Part shown: positions 1-6,811 of the stretch, in pieces
Numbering within the stretch: position 1 is the stretch's first letter
How the letters are laid out: the number at the start of each line of letters is the position of its first letter
NCBI GenBank assembly: GCA_020638875.1
Contig: JACKHS010000017.1
Location: 17,010 to 81,009, forward strand
Source of the DNA: Planctomycetota bacterium
GTDB taxonomy: Bacteria; Planctomycetota; UBA1135; GCA-002686595
Length of the DNA: 64,000 bases
Reading direction: 5' to 3'
Notes under the pieces: model-generated
What the model was told of the DNA's origin: nothing
The model's database searches: none
What the model saw: only the letters and a program-made list of their open reading frames with translations
Made by a program: the position numbers and the translations under genes

Positions 1-2
1 TG

Positions 3-212
3 GCGCTGGAGTTGGTGTTGACGTCGCTGGTGCCCCTCGCGCTGGCGAACCTCGGGCCCGGGGACCTCCTGTTCCTCACGCTGCCGAACCTCGTGGGCCT
101 CTGCGGGGCGGCGTTGCTCTTCGGGCGGGCGGCGAGCGCTTGGTTCGCCGAGCTCGCGCCGCGCTCGTTCCGCGACGTGCGCCGAGAGGTCGCGGCGGGC
201 GGGGCCGTCTAG
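3..212 (+). CDS. C-terminal fragment of a membrane protein
   Basis: The reading frame is open from the window edge to a TAG at 210-212. It encodes about 69 residues with two hydrophobic stretches (around LTSLVPLALANL and LTLPNLVGLCGAALLFG), followed by a short charged cytoplasmic-type tail. It looks like the last two transmembrane helices of an integral membrane protein. The start lies outside the window and no family motif is visible, so the function cannot be named. It is co-directional with the nucleotide-sugar dehydrogenase that starts 78 bp downstream, so a polysaccharide-related role is possible, but this rests on proximity alone. Confidence 0.5.
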   Translation, partial: ALELVLTSLVPLALANLGPGDLLFLTLPNLVGLCGAALLFGRAASAWFAELAPRSFRDVRREVAAGGAV

Positions 213-233
213 CCGCGTCCCGCGTCGCGGCGC

Positions 234-239
234 TACGCT
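234..239 (+). promoter_or_regulatory. Candidate -10 element (TACGCT)
   Basis: TACGCT lies 52 bp upstream of the GTG start of the nucleotide-sugar dehydrogenase. The same TANNCT pattern recurs upstream of several other genes and of tRNA-Sec in this window. No convincing -35 box is seen, so this is tentative. Confidence 0.25.
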
Positions 240-290
240 CTCCGTGCTCCGGCGGGGAAGAACCTCGCCCGAGTCGCGTCCCTCGAGCCC

Positions 291-1613
291 GTGCACGAAC
301 CCTCCCTGATCCAGCGCTTCGCGTCCCGCGACGCCCGCGTCGCCGTCCTCGGCCTCGGCACGGTCGGGCTGCCGCTCGCGCGGGCGTTCTGCGACGCGGG
401 GTTCCGCGTGCTCGGCTACGACACCGACGCGGAGCGCGTGGCGCGGCTGGCGCGCGGGGAGAACCCGCTGACGTACCTGAACCACGGCGTGCTCGAGGCG
501 ATGCTGACCGGCGGGCGCTTCGAGGCGACCGGCGACCCCGAGCGGCTGCGCGAGGCGGACGCGCTCGTGCTGTGCGTGCCGACGCCGCTCGACGCCGCGC
601 GCCAGCCCGACCTCTCGCACGTCGAGGCGGCGGCCGAGACGGTCGCGCGCGCGCTACGGCCCGGACAGCTCGTCGTGCTCGAGTCGACGACGTGGCCGGG
701 CACGACGCGCGAGGTGGTGCTGCCGCGCCTGGCGGCGCGCGGGCTCGCGCTGGGCACCGACTACTTCCTCGCCTACGCGCCCGAGCGCGAGGACCCCGGG
801 CGCGAGGGCGTGACGACGCGCCAGATCCCGCGCCTCGTCGGCGGGCTCGACGCGGCGTCGACGCGCGTCGCGCTGGCGCTCTACGCCGCGGCGCTCGACG
901 ACGTGCGCGCCGTGAGCTCGGTCGAGGTGGCCGAGGCCGCGAAGCTCTTCGAGAACACCTTCCGCGCCGTGAACATCGCGCTGGTGAACGAGCTCAAGCT
1001 CGTGCTCGATCGGCTCGGCGTCGACGTGTGGGAGGTGGTCGAGGCGGCCGCGACCAAGCCCTTCGGCTTCATGAAGTTCACGCCCGGCCCCGGCATGGGC
1101 GGCCACTGCATCCCGGTCGACCCCTTCTACCTCGCGTGGGCCGCGCGCCGCGCCGGCGTCGACACGCGCTTCGTCGAGCTGGCGGGCGAGATCAACCGGC
1201 GCATGCCCGAGTACGTGGTCGAGCGCGCGCTCGCGGCGCTGGCCGAGCGCGGCGTCACGCCGCCGCACGCGCGCGTGCTCGTGATGGGCCTCGCGTACAA
1301 GGCGAACGTCGACTCGCTGCACGAGGCGCCGGCGATCCGCATGCTCGAGCTTCTGCACGCCGCGGGCGCGCGCTGCCGCTACGCCGACCCGTGGGTGCCG
1401 CGCGCGCCGGAGGCGTGCGAGCCCTGGCTCGAGGAGCCCGAGGCGCTCGCGCTCGACGTCGAGACCCTGGCGGGCTTCGACGCGGTCGTGCTCGCCACCG
1501 ACCACGCGGCGTTCGACTACGCGCTCGTGGCCGAGCACGCGCGCCTGGTCGTCGACACGCGCAACGCGTTCGCGCACCTGCTCGCGGGCGATTCGCGGTA
1601 CGTGCGGGCGTAG
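291..1613 (+). CDS. UDP-N-acetyl-hexosamine 6-dehydrogenase (WbpA/TviB type)
   Basis: Nucleotide-sugar dehydrogenases oxidise the C6 hydroxyl of a UDP-sugar to the uronic acid in two NAD+-dependent steps, in the cytoplasm, to supply surface polysaccharide synthesis. The 440-residue length is normal. An N-terminal Rossmann glycine motif (LGLGTVGLPLA, residues about 21-31), the LCVPTP strand, the STTWPGTT segment and the central ENTFRAVNIALVNEL helix are all present. The catalytic cysteine is in GGHCIPVDPFYL, about residue 273. The ENTFRAVNIALVNEL and KPFGFMKFTPGPG signatures resemble the WbpA/WbpO/TviB group more than UDP-glucose dehydrogenases, so UDP-GlcNAc or UDP-GalNAc is the likely substrate, but this is inference. 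The GTG at 291 is chosen because it lies just ahead of the conserved N-terminus. No glycosyltransferases are in the window. Confidence 0.85.
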   Translation: MHEPSLIQRFASRDARVAVLGLGTVGLPLARAFCDAGFRVLGYDTDAERVARLARGENPLTYLNHGVLEAMLTGGRFEATGDPERLREADALVLCVPTPLDAARQPDLSHVEAAAETVARALRPGQLVVLESTTWPGTTREVVLPRLAARGLALGTDYFLAYAPEREDPGREGVTTRQIPRLVGGLDAASTRVALALYAAALDDVRAVSSVEVAEAAKLFENTFRAVNIALVNELKLVLDRLGVDVWEVVEAAATKPFGFMKFTPGPGMGGHCIPVDPFYLAWAARRAGVDTRFVELAGEINRRMPEYVVERALAALAERGVTPPHARVLVMGLAYKANVDSLHEAPAIRMLELLHAAGARCRYADPWVPRAPEACEPWLEEPEALALDVETLAGFDAVVLATDHAAFDYALVAEHARLVVDTRNAFAHLLAGDSRYVRA

Positions 1614-1638
1614 GGGCCGAGCGTGCGGCGGCCGTGAA

Positions 1639-2015
1639 GGTGCGGCGAGGTGGACGTCCCCTGGCGATGGCTTTCTAACCACAGAGGACACAGAGGATCC
1701 ACAGAGGGCCACAGAGCCGCTAGCGCTGGCCACCACGGCGGCTCGCGGATGGCAAGGGTTCGGCGGCGAGCGAGCGGCCGACGAGGACGAGTTCGAGAGA
1801 GGATCCAGGATCTCACCACCCGCCGCGGCCGGCCCGAAGGGCCGGCCACGGCGGGTGGTTCGTCTGCTTCAGTGTCGTCGGTCCATCGCAGGCTCCGAGT
1901 CGTTGCGCGGCCGCGAGCAGGAGTCGCAGCGCTAGCGGCTCTGTGGCCCTCTGTGGATCCTCTGTGTCCTCTGTGGTTAGAAGCCATCGCCCGAAGAGCT
2001 TCACCTCGCTGCACC
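1639..2015. repeat. Nested inverted-repeat element with iterated CACAGAGG motif
   Basis: The arms 1664-1726 and 1929-1990 are reverse complements, about 62 bp long with a single 1-nt indel. Weaker pairing continues outward to about 1639 and 2015. Each arm contains four spaced copies of CACAGAG(G). The centre of the element holds a second strong palindrome (1815-1859). The element fills most of the 540-bp gap between the dehydrogenase and selD, and no credible protein is encoded there. It could be a MITE-like element or a large structured repeat. No other copy occurs in this window. Confidence 0.75.
1815..1859. repeat. Strong central hairpin within the inverted-repeat element
   Basis: ACCACCCGCCG (1815-1825) pairs exactly with CGGCGGGTGGT (1849-1859). 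After one mismatch, GGCCGGCCC pairs with GGGCCGGCC around a GAA loop. This makes a stem of about 20 bp at the midpoint of the larger inverted repeat. Confidence 0.7.
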
Positions 2016-2154
2016 GAAGCACCGCTCCGAACCGTCCCTCCCGAGTCACGGGCGCCGCGTCTCCGCATCTGGCCGCACCGTCCCACCCCGCCCGCTTGTG
2101 CGCACCAGCGGCCGCCCGTACAACTCTGCCTCCGCGGCGACGCCGCGCATACAG

Positions 2155-3222
2155 ATGAACGATCACCCCGAGAAGAAGCTCACCGACTTCGCAGACTGCG
2201 CCGGCTGAGCGGCCAAGATGCCCCAAGGGCAACTCGCGCAGGTGCTGCGCGAGGTCTTGAAGCCGCGCGACGCGCGTTTGCTCGTAGGACCGGAGACCAT
2301 CGACGACGCGGGCGTCGTGGTCCTCGGCCGGGGAGAAGGTCTGCCCGCGGGCGTCGAGCTGCACCTCGTGCAGACCGTCGACTACTTCCCGCCCGTCGTC
2401 GACGACCCGTACCTCTACGGCGCCATCGCCGCCGCGAACTCCATGTCGGACGTCTACGCCATGGGCGGGCGCGTGTTCAGCGTGCTCAACCTGGCGGGCT
2501 TCCCGAAGGACTTCCCGCAGGACTGGATGGCCGAGATCTTCCGCGGCGGATTCGACAAGGTCGCCGAGGCCGGCGCGATTGTCGCCGGCGGCCACACCGT
2601 GCAGTCGCCCGAGGCGCAGTTCGGCTTCGCGGTGACGGGGCTCGTCGAGCGCGCGCGCCTCACCTCCAACGCCGGCGCGAAGGTCGGCGACCGGCTGTAC
2701 CTCACGAAGAGCCTCGGCATGGGCACGCTCACGACGTGCGCCATGCGCGGCAAGCTCGACCTCGCCGGGCTGCTGCCCGCGGCGCACCAGATGGCGACGC
2801 TCAACGCGGCCGCCGCCGAGGCGATGGGGGCGGCCGGCGCGCACGCGTGCACGGACATCACCGGCTTCGGCCTCGCCGGTCACGCGCACAACATCGGCGC
2901 GGCGAGCGGCGTCTGCCTGAAGCTCGACCTCGCGGCGGTGCCCGTGTTCCCCGGCGCCTACGAGCTCGCCGCCGCGGGCGGCACGTCGGGCGCGTCCAAG
3001 CGCGGACGCGCGGGCCTGGCCGCGACGGTGCGCCTCGCCGCGGACGTGGACGCCACGCGCGTGGCGATCGCGTTCGACGCGGAGACCTCCGGCGGCCTCC
3101 TGATCGTCGTCGCGCCCGAGCGCGCCGCGGCGCTGGAGCGCGAGCTCGTCGCGCGCGAGCAGCTCGTCGCGCCCGTCGGCGAGGTCGTCGCGCTCGACGG
3201 CGCGTTCGTCGAGCTCGCCTGA
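2155..3222 (+). CDS. selD: Selenide, water dikinase (SelD), selenocysteine-containing
   Basis: SelD makes selenophosphate from selenide and ATP, the selenium donor for selenocysteine synthesis. The true frame starts at ATG 2155 and reads through an in-frame TGA at 2206-2208: LTDFADCAG-U-AAK. This places Sec at residue 18, three residues before the lysine of the conserved active-site loop (C/U-x-x-K). Reading resumes without a break to TGA 3220-3222, giving 355 residues, the normal length. Downstream the family signatures are present: the metal/ATP aspartate in DDAGVV, AAANSMSDVYAMGG, GGHTVQ, TDITGFGLAGHA and ETSGGLLI. An ordinary ORF finder would start at ATG 2218 and lose the catalytic loop. 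A SECIS-like hairpin follows the UGA at 2233-2253, and tRNA-Sec is encoded about 1.5 kb downstream of the gene. No clear Shine-Dalgarno precedes ATG 2155. The next gene starts 1 bp after the stop. Confidence 0.93.
2233..2253 (+). promoter_or_regulatory. Bacterial SECIS-like hairpin for Sec insertion in selD
   Basis: CTCGCGCA (2233-2240) and TGCGCGAG (2246-2253) form a perfect 8-bp stem with the loop GGTGC. It begins 24 nt after the UGA codon. Bacterial SECIS elements lie within the coding region shortly after the UGA and present a G-U in the apical loop to SelB. The position and loop fit that model, but no folding calculation was made. Confidence 0.65.
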
Positions 3223-3223
3223 G

Positions 3224-4693
3224 ATGGACGGCGCCGCGAGCCCGCGCGCGGAGGACGCGCCGCGCGAGCTCCGCGCCGAGGGGCCGCCCTGGATCCTGGG
3301 CGAGCGCGGCGCGCCGCACGCCGCGCCCGAGAACACGCTGGCGAGCTTCCGCGCCGCGCTCGACGCCGACCTCGACGGGCTGTGCTACGACCTGCGCGCG
3401 TGCGCCGGCGGCGACCCGGTGGTGATCGCCGACGCGCGCCTCGAGCGCACGACCGACGGTGCGGGCCTCGTGCGCGAGCACGGCCTGCCCGAGCTCTTCG
3501 GCCTCGACGCCGGCGGCTGGTTCGCGAAGCGCTTCGCCGGCGCGGGCGTGCCGCACCTCGACGAGGTGCTCGACCTCGAGGGGCGCGGCGACGTGCGCCA
3601 CCTCGTGCGCGTGCGCGACGAGGCGCTCGTGCCCGAGCTCGCCGGCGCGGGGCGCTGGCCGCGGCGCGTGCCGCCGTGCTTCCTCTCGCGGCGTCGCGAG
3701 GTGGTGACGGCGCTGGCCGACGCGGGGCTCGCCTGCGGGCTCGTCGTCGCGACGGCCGACGAGGACACGCGCGCCTGGGTGCGCGACGCGCGCGTCGAGG
3801 TCGTCGCCACGGAGACGCCCCGCGGCTGGCTCAGCGAGGCCGGCGCGCGCGAGTGGGGCGCGGAGCGCTGGGCGCTGGGCGTGGACGAGGCCGAGGACCT
3901 GTTCGCGCTGATGCACCGCGGCGTCACCGGGCTCTCGACGCGCGAGCCGCGCCGCGCGCTGGCCGTGCGGGCGCTGCGCGCGCACGCGCCGCGGCTCGAG
4001 CGCTATCCGCTGGAGGTGCCGGCGCTGCTCGTCGACGCGAGCCACGACCCGCAGGGCGGCGGCGAGTGGAGCGGACACTGGGAGCCGCACGCCGTCGTCA
4101 CCAACCCCTTCGATCACGGCGTGCGCGTGGCGCTCGACCTGTTCGTGCGCCGCGGCGCGTTCGACGTCGAGGGCCTGCCGCGGCGCTTCGACCTCGGCCC
4201 CGGCGAGGCGCAGCGCGTCGCGTTCCGCCTGCGCGGCGGCTCGTGGAGCCCGGGCGGCGACCCGGTGCTCGCCGCGCTCTTCGCGTGGGACGACGGCTCC
4301 CTGCTCGTCGACGCGACGCTGCGCCGCGAGCGCCGCGCGGTGGCGGGCGGGCTCACGCAACGCCTCGAGATGCTGCGCGAGAGCCCCGGCGCGCCGGCCG
4401 CGACCATGACGCTGCAGCGCCGCGGCCGCGAGCTCGTCGTGCGCGTCGAGAACCCCGGCGGTCTGGTCGGCGCGCGCGCGGTCGTGCACCTCGACGGCCA
4501 GGTCGCGACCGGCGCGCGCGCGCTGCGGCTGCGGTTGCCCGCGGGTTTCGACGACCTCGCGCGCGGCGTGGCGTTCTCGTGCGGCTTCGTCGGTCACGCG
4601 TCGGACGGCGGGCCGGAGCTGCTGCGCCGCTGGGCCGGCGGCTTGCCGCGCGAGGGCGATCACGGCGCCCCCGGCCGGCTCCTGGCTCGGTAG
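3224..4693 (+). CDS. GDPD-like protein lacking catalytic histidines (pseudoenzyme)
   Basis: A 489-residue protein. Residues about 22-85 show the glycerophosphodiester phosphodiesterase fold signature: RGAPHAAPENTLASFRAAL, an acidic strand (LDGLCYDLR) and ARLERTTDGAG. Active GDPDs have HRG and an HD pair at the two catalytic sites. Here these read ERG and IADAR, so both histidines are missing. Hydrolysis of phosphodiesters is therefore unlikely, though the TIM-barrel may be kept for binding. The C-terminal 200 residues look beta-rich (ALLVDASHDPQ, VTNPFDHGVRVALDLFV) and are not recognised. No signal peptide is seen. The gene starts 1 bp after selD and ends 42 bp before tRNA-Sec, so it is probably co-transcribed with selD. 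A link to selenium is suggested only by this position. Confidence 0.65.
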   Translation: MDGAASPRAEDAPRELRAEGPPWILGERGAPHAAPENTLASFRAALDADLDGLCYDLRACAGGDPVVIADARLERTTDGAGLVREHGLPELFGLDAGGWFAKRFAGAGVPHLDEVLDLEGRGDVRHLVRVRDEALVPELAGAGRWPRRVPPCFLSRRREVVTALADAGLACGLVVATADEDTRAWVRDARVEVVATETPRGWLSEAGAREWGAERWALGVDEAEDLFALMHRGVTGLSTREPRRALAVRALRAHAPRLERYPLEVPALLVDASHDPQGGGEWSGHWEPHAVVTNPFDHGVRVALDLFVRRGAFDVEGLPRRFDLGPGEAQRVAFRLRGGSWSPGGDPVLAALFAWDDGSLLVDATLRRERRAVAGGLTQRLEMLRESPGAPAATMTLQRRGRELVVRVENPGGLVGARAVVHLDGQVATGARALRLRLPAGFDDLARGVAFSCGFVGHASDGGPELLRRWAGGLPREGDHGAPGRLLAR

Positions 4694-4722
4694 CAGACAT
4701 TCGCGTCCCGCTGCGCTACCCT
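4694..4722 (+). promoter_or_regulatory. Candidate promoter of tRNA-Sec
   Basis: A -10-like TACCCT (4717-4722) lies 13 bp before the mature tRNA 5' end. Seventeen bases upstream of it is CAGACA (4694-4699), which keeps the GACA of a -35 box. The spacing to the tRNA is right for transcription starting a few bases before the tRNA. Confidence 0.45.
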
Positions 4723-4735
4723 CGCGGGCCACGAC

Positions 4736-4833
4736 GGGAGTGGATCCGTGCTGGTGTGCGGCCCGGTCTTCAAAGCCGGTGGGGCTTCGTGAACAGCGGG
4801 GCCGGTGGGTTCGATTCCCATGCACTCCCGCCA
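4736..4833 (+). tRNA. selC: tRNA-Sec (anticodon UCA)
   Basis: A 98-nt tRNA with encoded CCA. The acceptor GGGAGTG (4736-4742) pairs with CACTCCC, followed by the discriminator G and CCA (4831-4833). The anticodon stem CCGGT/GCCGG closes the loop CTTCAAA with the TCA anticodon at 4770-4772. A long variable arm (about 20 nt) and a GTGGG-TTCGATT-CCCAT T arm follow. This layout and several segments match the bacterial SelC architecture. It is charged with serine and converted to Sec by SelA, then delivered by SelB; neither gene is in the window. It supplies the tRNA needed to read the UGA in selD upstream. Confidence 0.93.
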
Positions 4834-4852
4834 CCACCTCCCCGGGCGCGGC

Positions 4853-5829
4853 GTGATCGACAGCCTCCACTTGCGCGAGTACGAGCCCGGCGACGAGGTC
4901 GCCATCGTGCGCGGTCTGGAGCGCGCCTTCGCGCCCGTGGACGCGGGCTTCCGCGCGCCGAGCCTCGCGCAGTGGCGCTGGCGCTGGCTCGCCAACCCCG
5001 CCGGCGCGCGCGTGACGCTGGCCGTCGACGACGCGGGCGAGGTGCGCGCGCAGTACGCGGCGCAGGGGCGCGAGGTGCTCGTGGGCGGCGCGCGCGTTCC
5101 GGCGAGCCACGCGGCGGACTCCTTCGTCGACCCGGGGCTGCGCGCGCTCGGCCGGCGCGGGCTGTTCGTGCGCACGGGCGAGCGCTTCGCGGCGACCTTC
5201 GGCGGCGACGCGGACGGACGCGACCGCTGGATGTACGGCTGGCCGGCGCCGGCGGCGGCGCGCATCGGCGCGCGCGCGCTCGGGTACCGCGGCGTGCGCG
5301 CGGACGCGCTGCTCGTGCGCGCGGCGGACGCGCCGGCGCCCGAGGTCGCGCCGGCCGTGCGCGCGCACGCGGTCGGCGCGGAGTACGACGCGCTCTGCGC
5401 CGAGCGCGCCGGCGCGTACGCGGCGCTCGGCGTGCGCGACGCGGCGTGGTTGCGCTGGCGCTTCCTCGACGCGCCCGCGGCGAGTACGCGCTGCTCGAGG
5501 CGCGCGTCGACGGCGCGCTCGCGGGCTACGCGGTCGGGCGCGCGCGCTGCGGCTCTTCGATCGCGAGCGCTGGGTGCTCGTCGACTGGCTCGCGCGGCCG
5601 CGCGGCGCGCGCGGCGCTGGTGGCCGGCGCCGTGGCGGCGGCGCAGGGGCGCGCGCTCGCGCTGCTCCTGCCGCCGTGGTGCGACGACTTCGCCGCGCTG
5701 CAGGAGCTCGGCTTCCGCGTCGAGCCCGCGCCGCTGTGGCTGGTGGGGCGCAGCTACGACCGGCGCCTGCCGCACGCGACCTGGCGCGCGGGGTGGTACT
5801 ACACCCTGGCCGACGGAGACCTCGCGTGA
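4853..5829 (+). pseudogene. GNAT-like acetyltransferase, copy 1, frameshifted
   Basis: Starts at GTG 4853, 19 bp after tRNA-Sec. The N-terminal part (HLREYEPGDEVAIVRGLERA ...) is clean to about 5478. Three apparent frameshifts then follow, near 5480, 5543 and 5610, each in a GC-dinucleotide-rich tract. If they are corrected, the protein continues through EYALLEARVDGALAGYAVG, ERWVLVDWLARPRG and ALLLPPWCDDFAALQELGF to a TGA at 5827-5829, about 325 residues. It is a tandem paralog of the next gene: MYGWPAPAAARIG here against HYGWPVEEAWRLG, and a shared ending (LADGDLA/LADSDLA). The fold looks like an N-acetyltransferase of the GNAT superfamily. The substrate is unknown. The indels may be sequencing errors rather than decay. 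Confidence 0.55.
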
Positions 5830-6811
5830 GCGCCTACGAGCTGCGCGCGCTCGTCGCGGCGGACCTGCCCTCGCTGGCGCGCTGTCACGCGCGCGCGTTC
5901 GGCGCGGGCGCGCTCGACGCCGCTGCGCTGCGCTGGTCGAGCCTCGCCGCGCCCGGCGGCGCGCGCGCTTCGTCGCGCTGCACGACGGCGAGGTCGCCGC
6001 GGCCTACCTCGGCCGCGCGACGTCGACCTGGTTCGCGGGCGAGCGGCGCGCGTTCGTGCAGTCGGTCGACTCGATGGTCGACCCCGCGCACCGCGCGGGG
6101 CTGAAGCGGCCCGGGCTCTTCGTCGAGCTGGCGCGCGCGTACTTCGCGCACTACGGCGCCGCGGGCGGCGACGCGGTGCACTACGGCTGGCCGGTGGAGG
6201 AGGCCTGGCGCCTGGGCGAGCGCTTCCTCGACTACGCGCTGCTGCGCGAGGAGCTCGTGCTCGTGCGCGAGCTCGGCGGCGACGACGACGCGGGCGACGC
6301 GGCCCCCGTCGTCGGCGCGCTCGACGTCGACGCGCTCGAGCCCGACCTCGCCTGGCTGTGGGACCGCTGCGCGCCGCGCTGGGGCGCCGCGACGCTGCGC
6401 GACGCCGCGTGGGCGCGCTGGCGCTTCGCCGAGCACCCGACGACGCGCTACCGCCTGCGCGGCGCGCGCGACGCGGCCGGCGTGCTGCGCGGCTTCGCGG
6501 CGCTGCGCGCGAGCGCGTGGAGCTGGCCGGGTGCGCACGCGCTCGTCGACTGGCTCGTGCCCGACGAGGAGCCCGACGTCTTCGACGCGCTCGAGCGCGA
6601 CGCGCGCGCGCTGGCCCGTGCGGCCGGCGCCGCGCGGCTCGTGACGCTGGTGCCGCCGTGGAGCGGCGCCTTCGCGCGCTTCCAGGCGCTGGGCTGGCGC
6701 GTGCGGCTCGCGCCGTACCGCTGCGCGGCGCGCAGCTTCGACCGGCGCTGCGACCTCGCGTGGTTGCGCGCGCACTGGTGGACCACCCTGGCCGACTCCG
6801 ACCTGGCATGA
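5826..6811 (+). pseudogene. GNAT-like acetyltransferase, copy 2, frameshifted
   Basis: GTG 5826 overlaps the TGA of copy 1 (GTGA). The first 45 codons (SAYELRALVAADLPSLARCHA ...) are in one frame. Near 5965, in a GCGCGCGC tract, the frame changes, and the rest (RFVALHDGEVAAAYLG ... LADSDLA) reads cleanly to TGA 6809-6811. About 328 residues would result from one correction. It resembles copy 1 along its length, including the MVDPAHRAGLKRPGLFVELA helix (copy 1: FVDPGLRALGRRGLFV) and a near C-terminal PPW motif. The following beta-helix gene overlaps it by 4 bp (ATGA), so the three genes form one translational unit. It is either a real pseudogene or the site of an indel error. Confidence 0.55.

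Noticed and set aside
2218..3222. SelD starting at ATG 2218
   Set aside because: This start loses the conserved active-site loop. The frame continues upstream through a UGA with Sec context to ATG 2155.
1650..3425. 591-codon frame crossing the inverted repeat and selD
   Set aside because: It runs through the palindromic element and overlaps selD in another frame, with arginine-rich shadow composition.
3382..5829. 815-codon frame spanning the GDPD-like gene, tRNA-Sec and GNAT copy 1
   Set aside because: It reads through tRNA-Sec, and only its last part is real coding sequence (the frame-shifted end of the GNAT-like gene).
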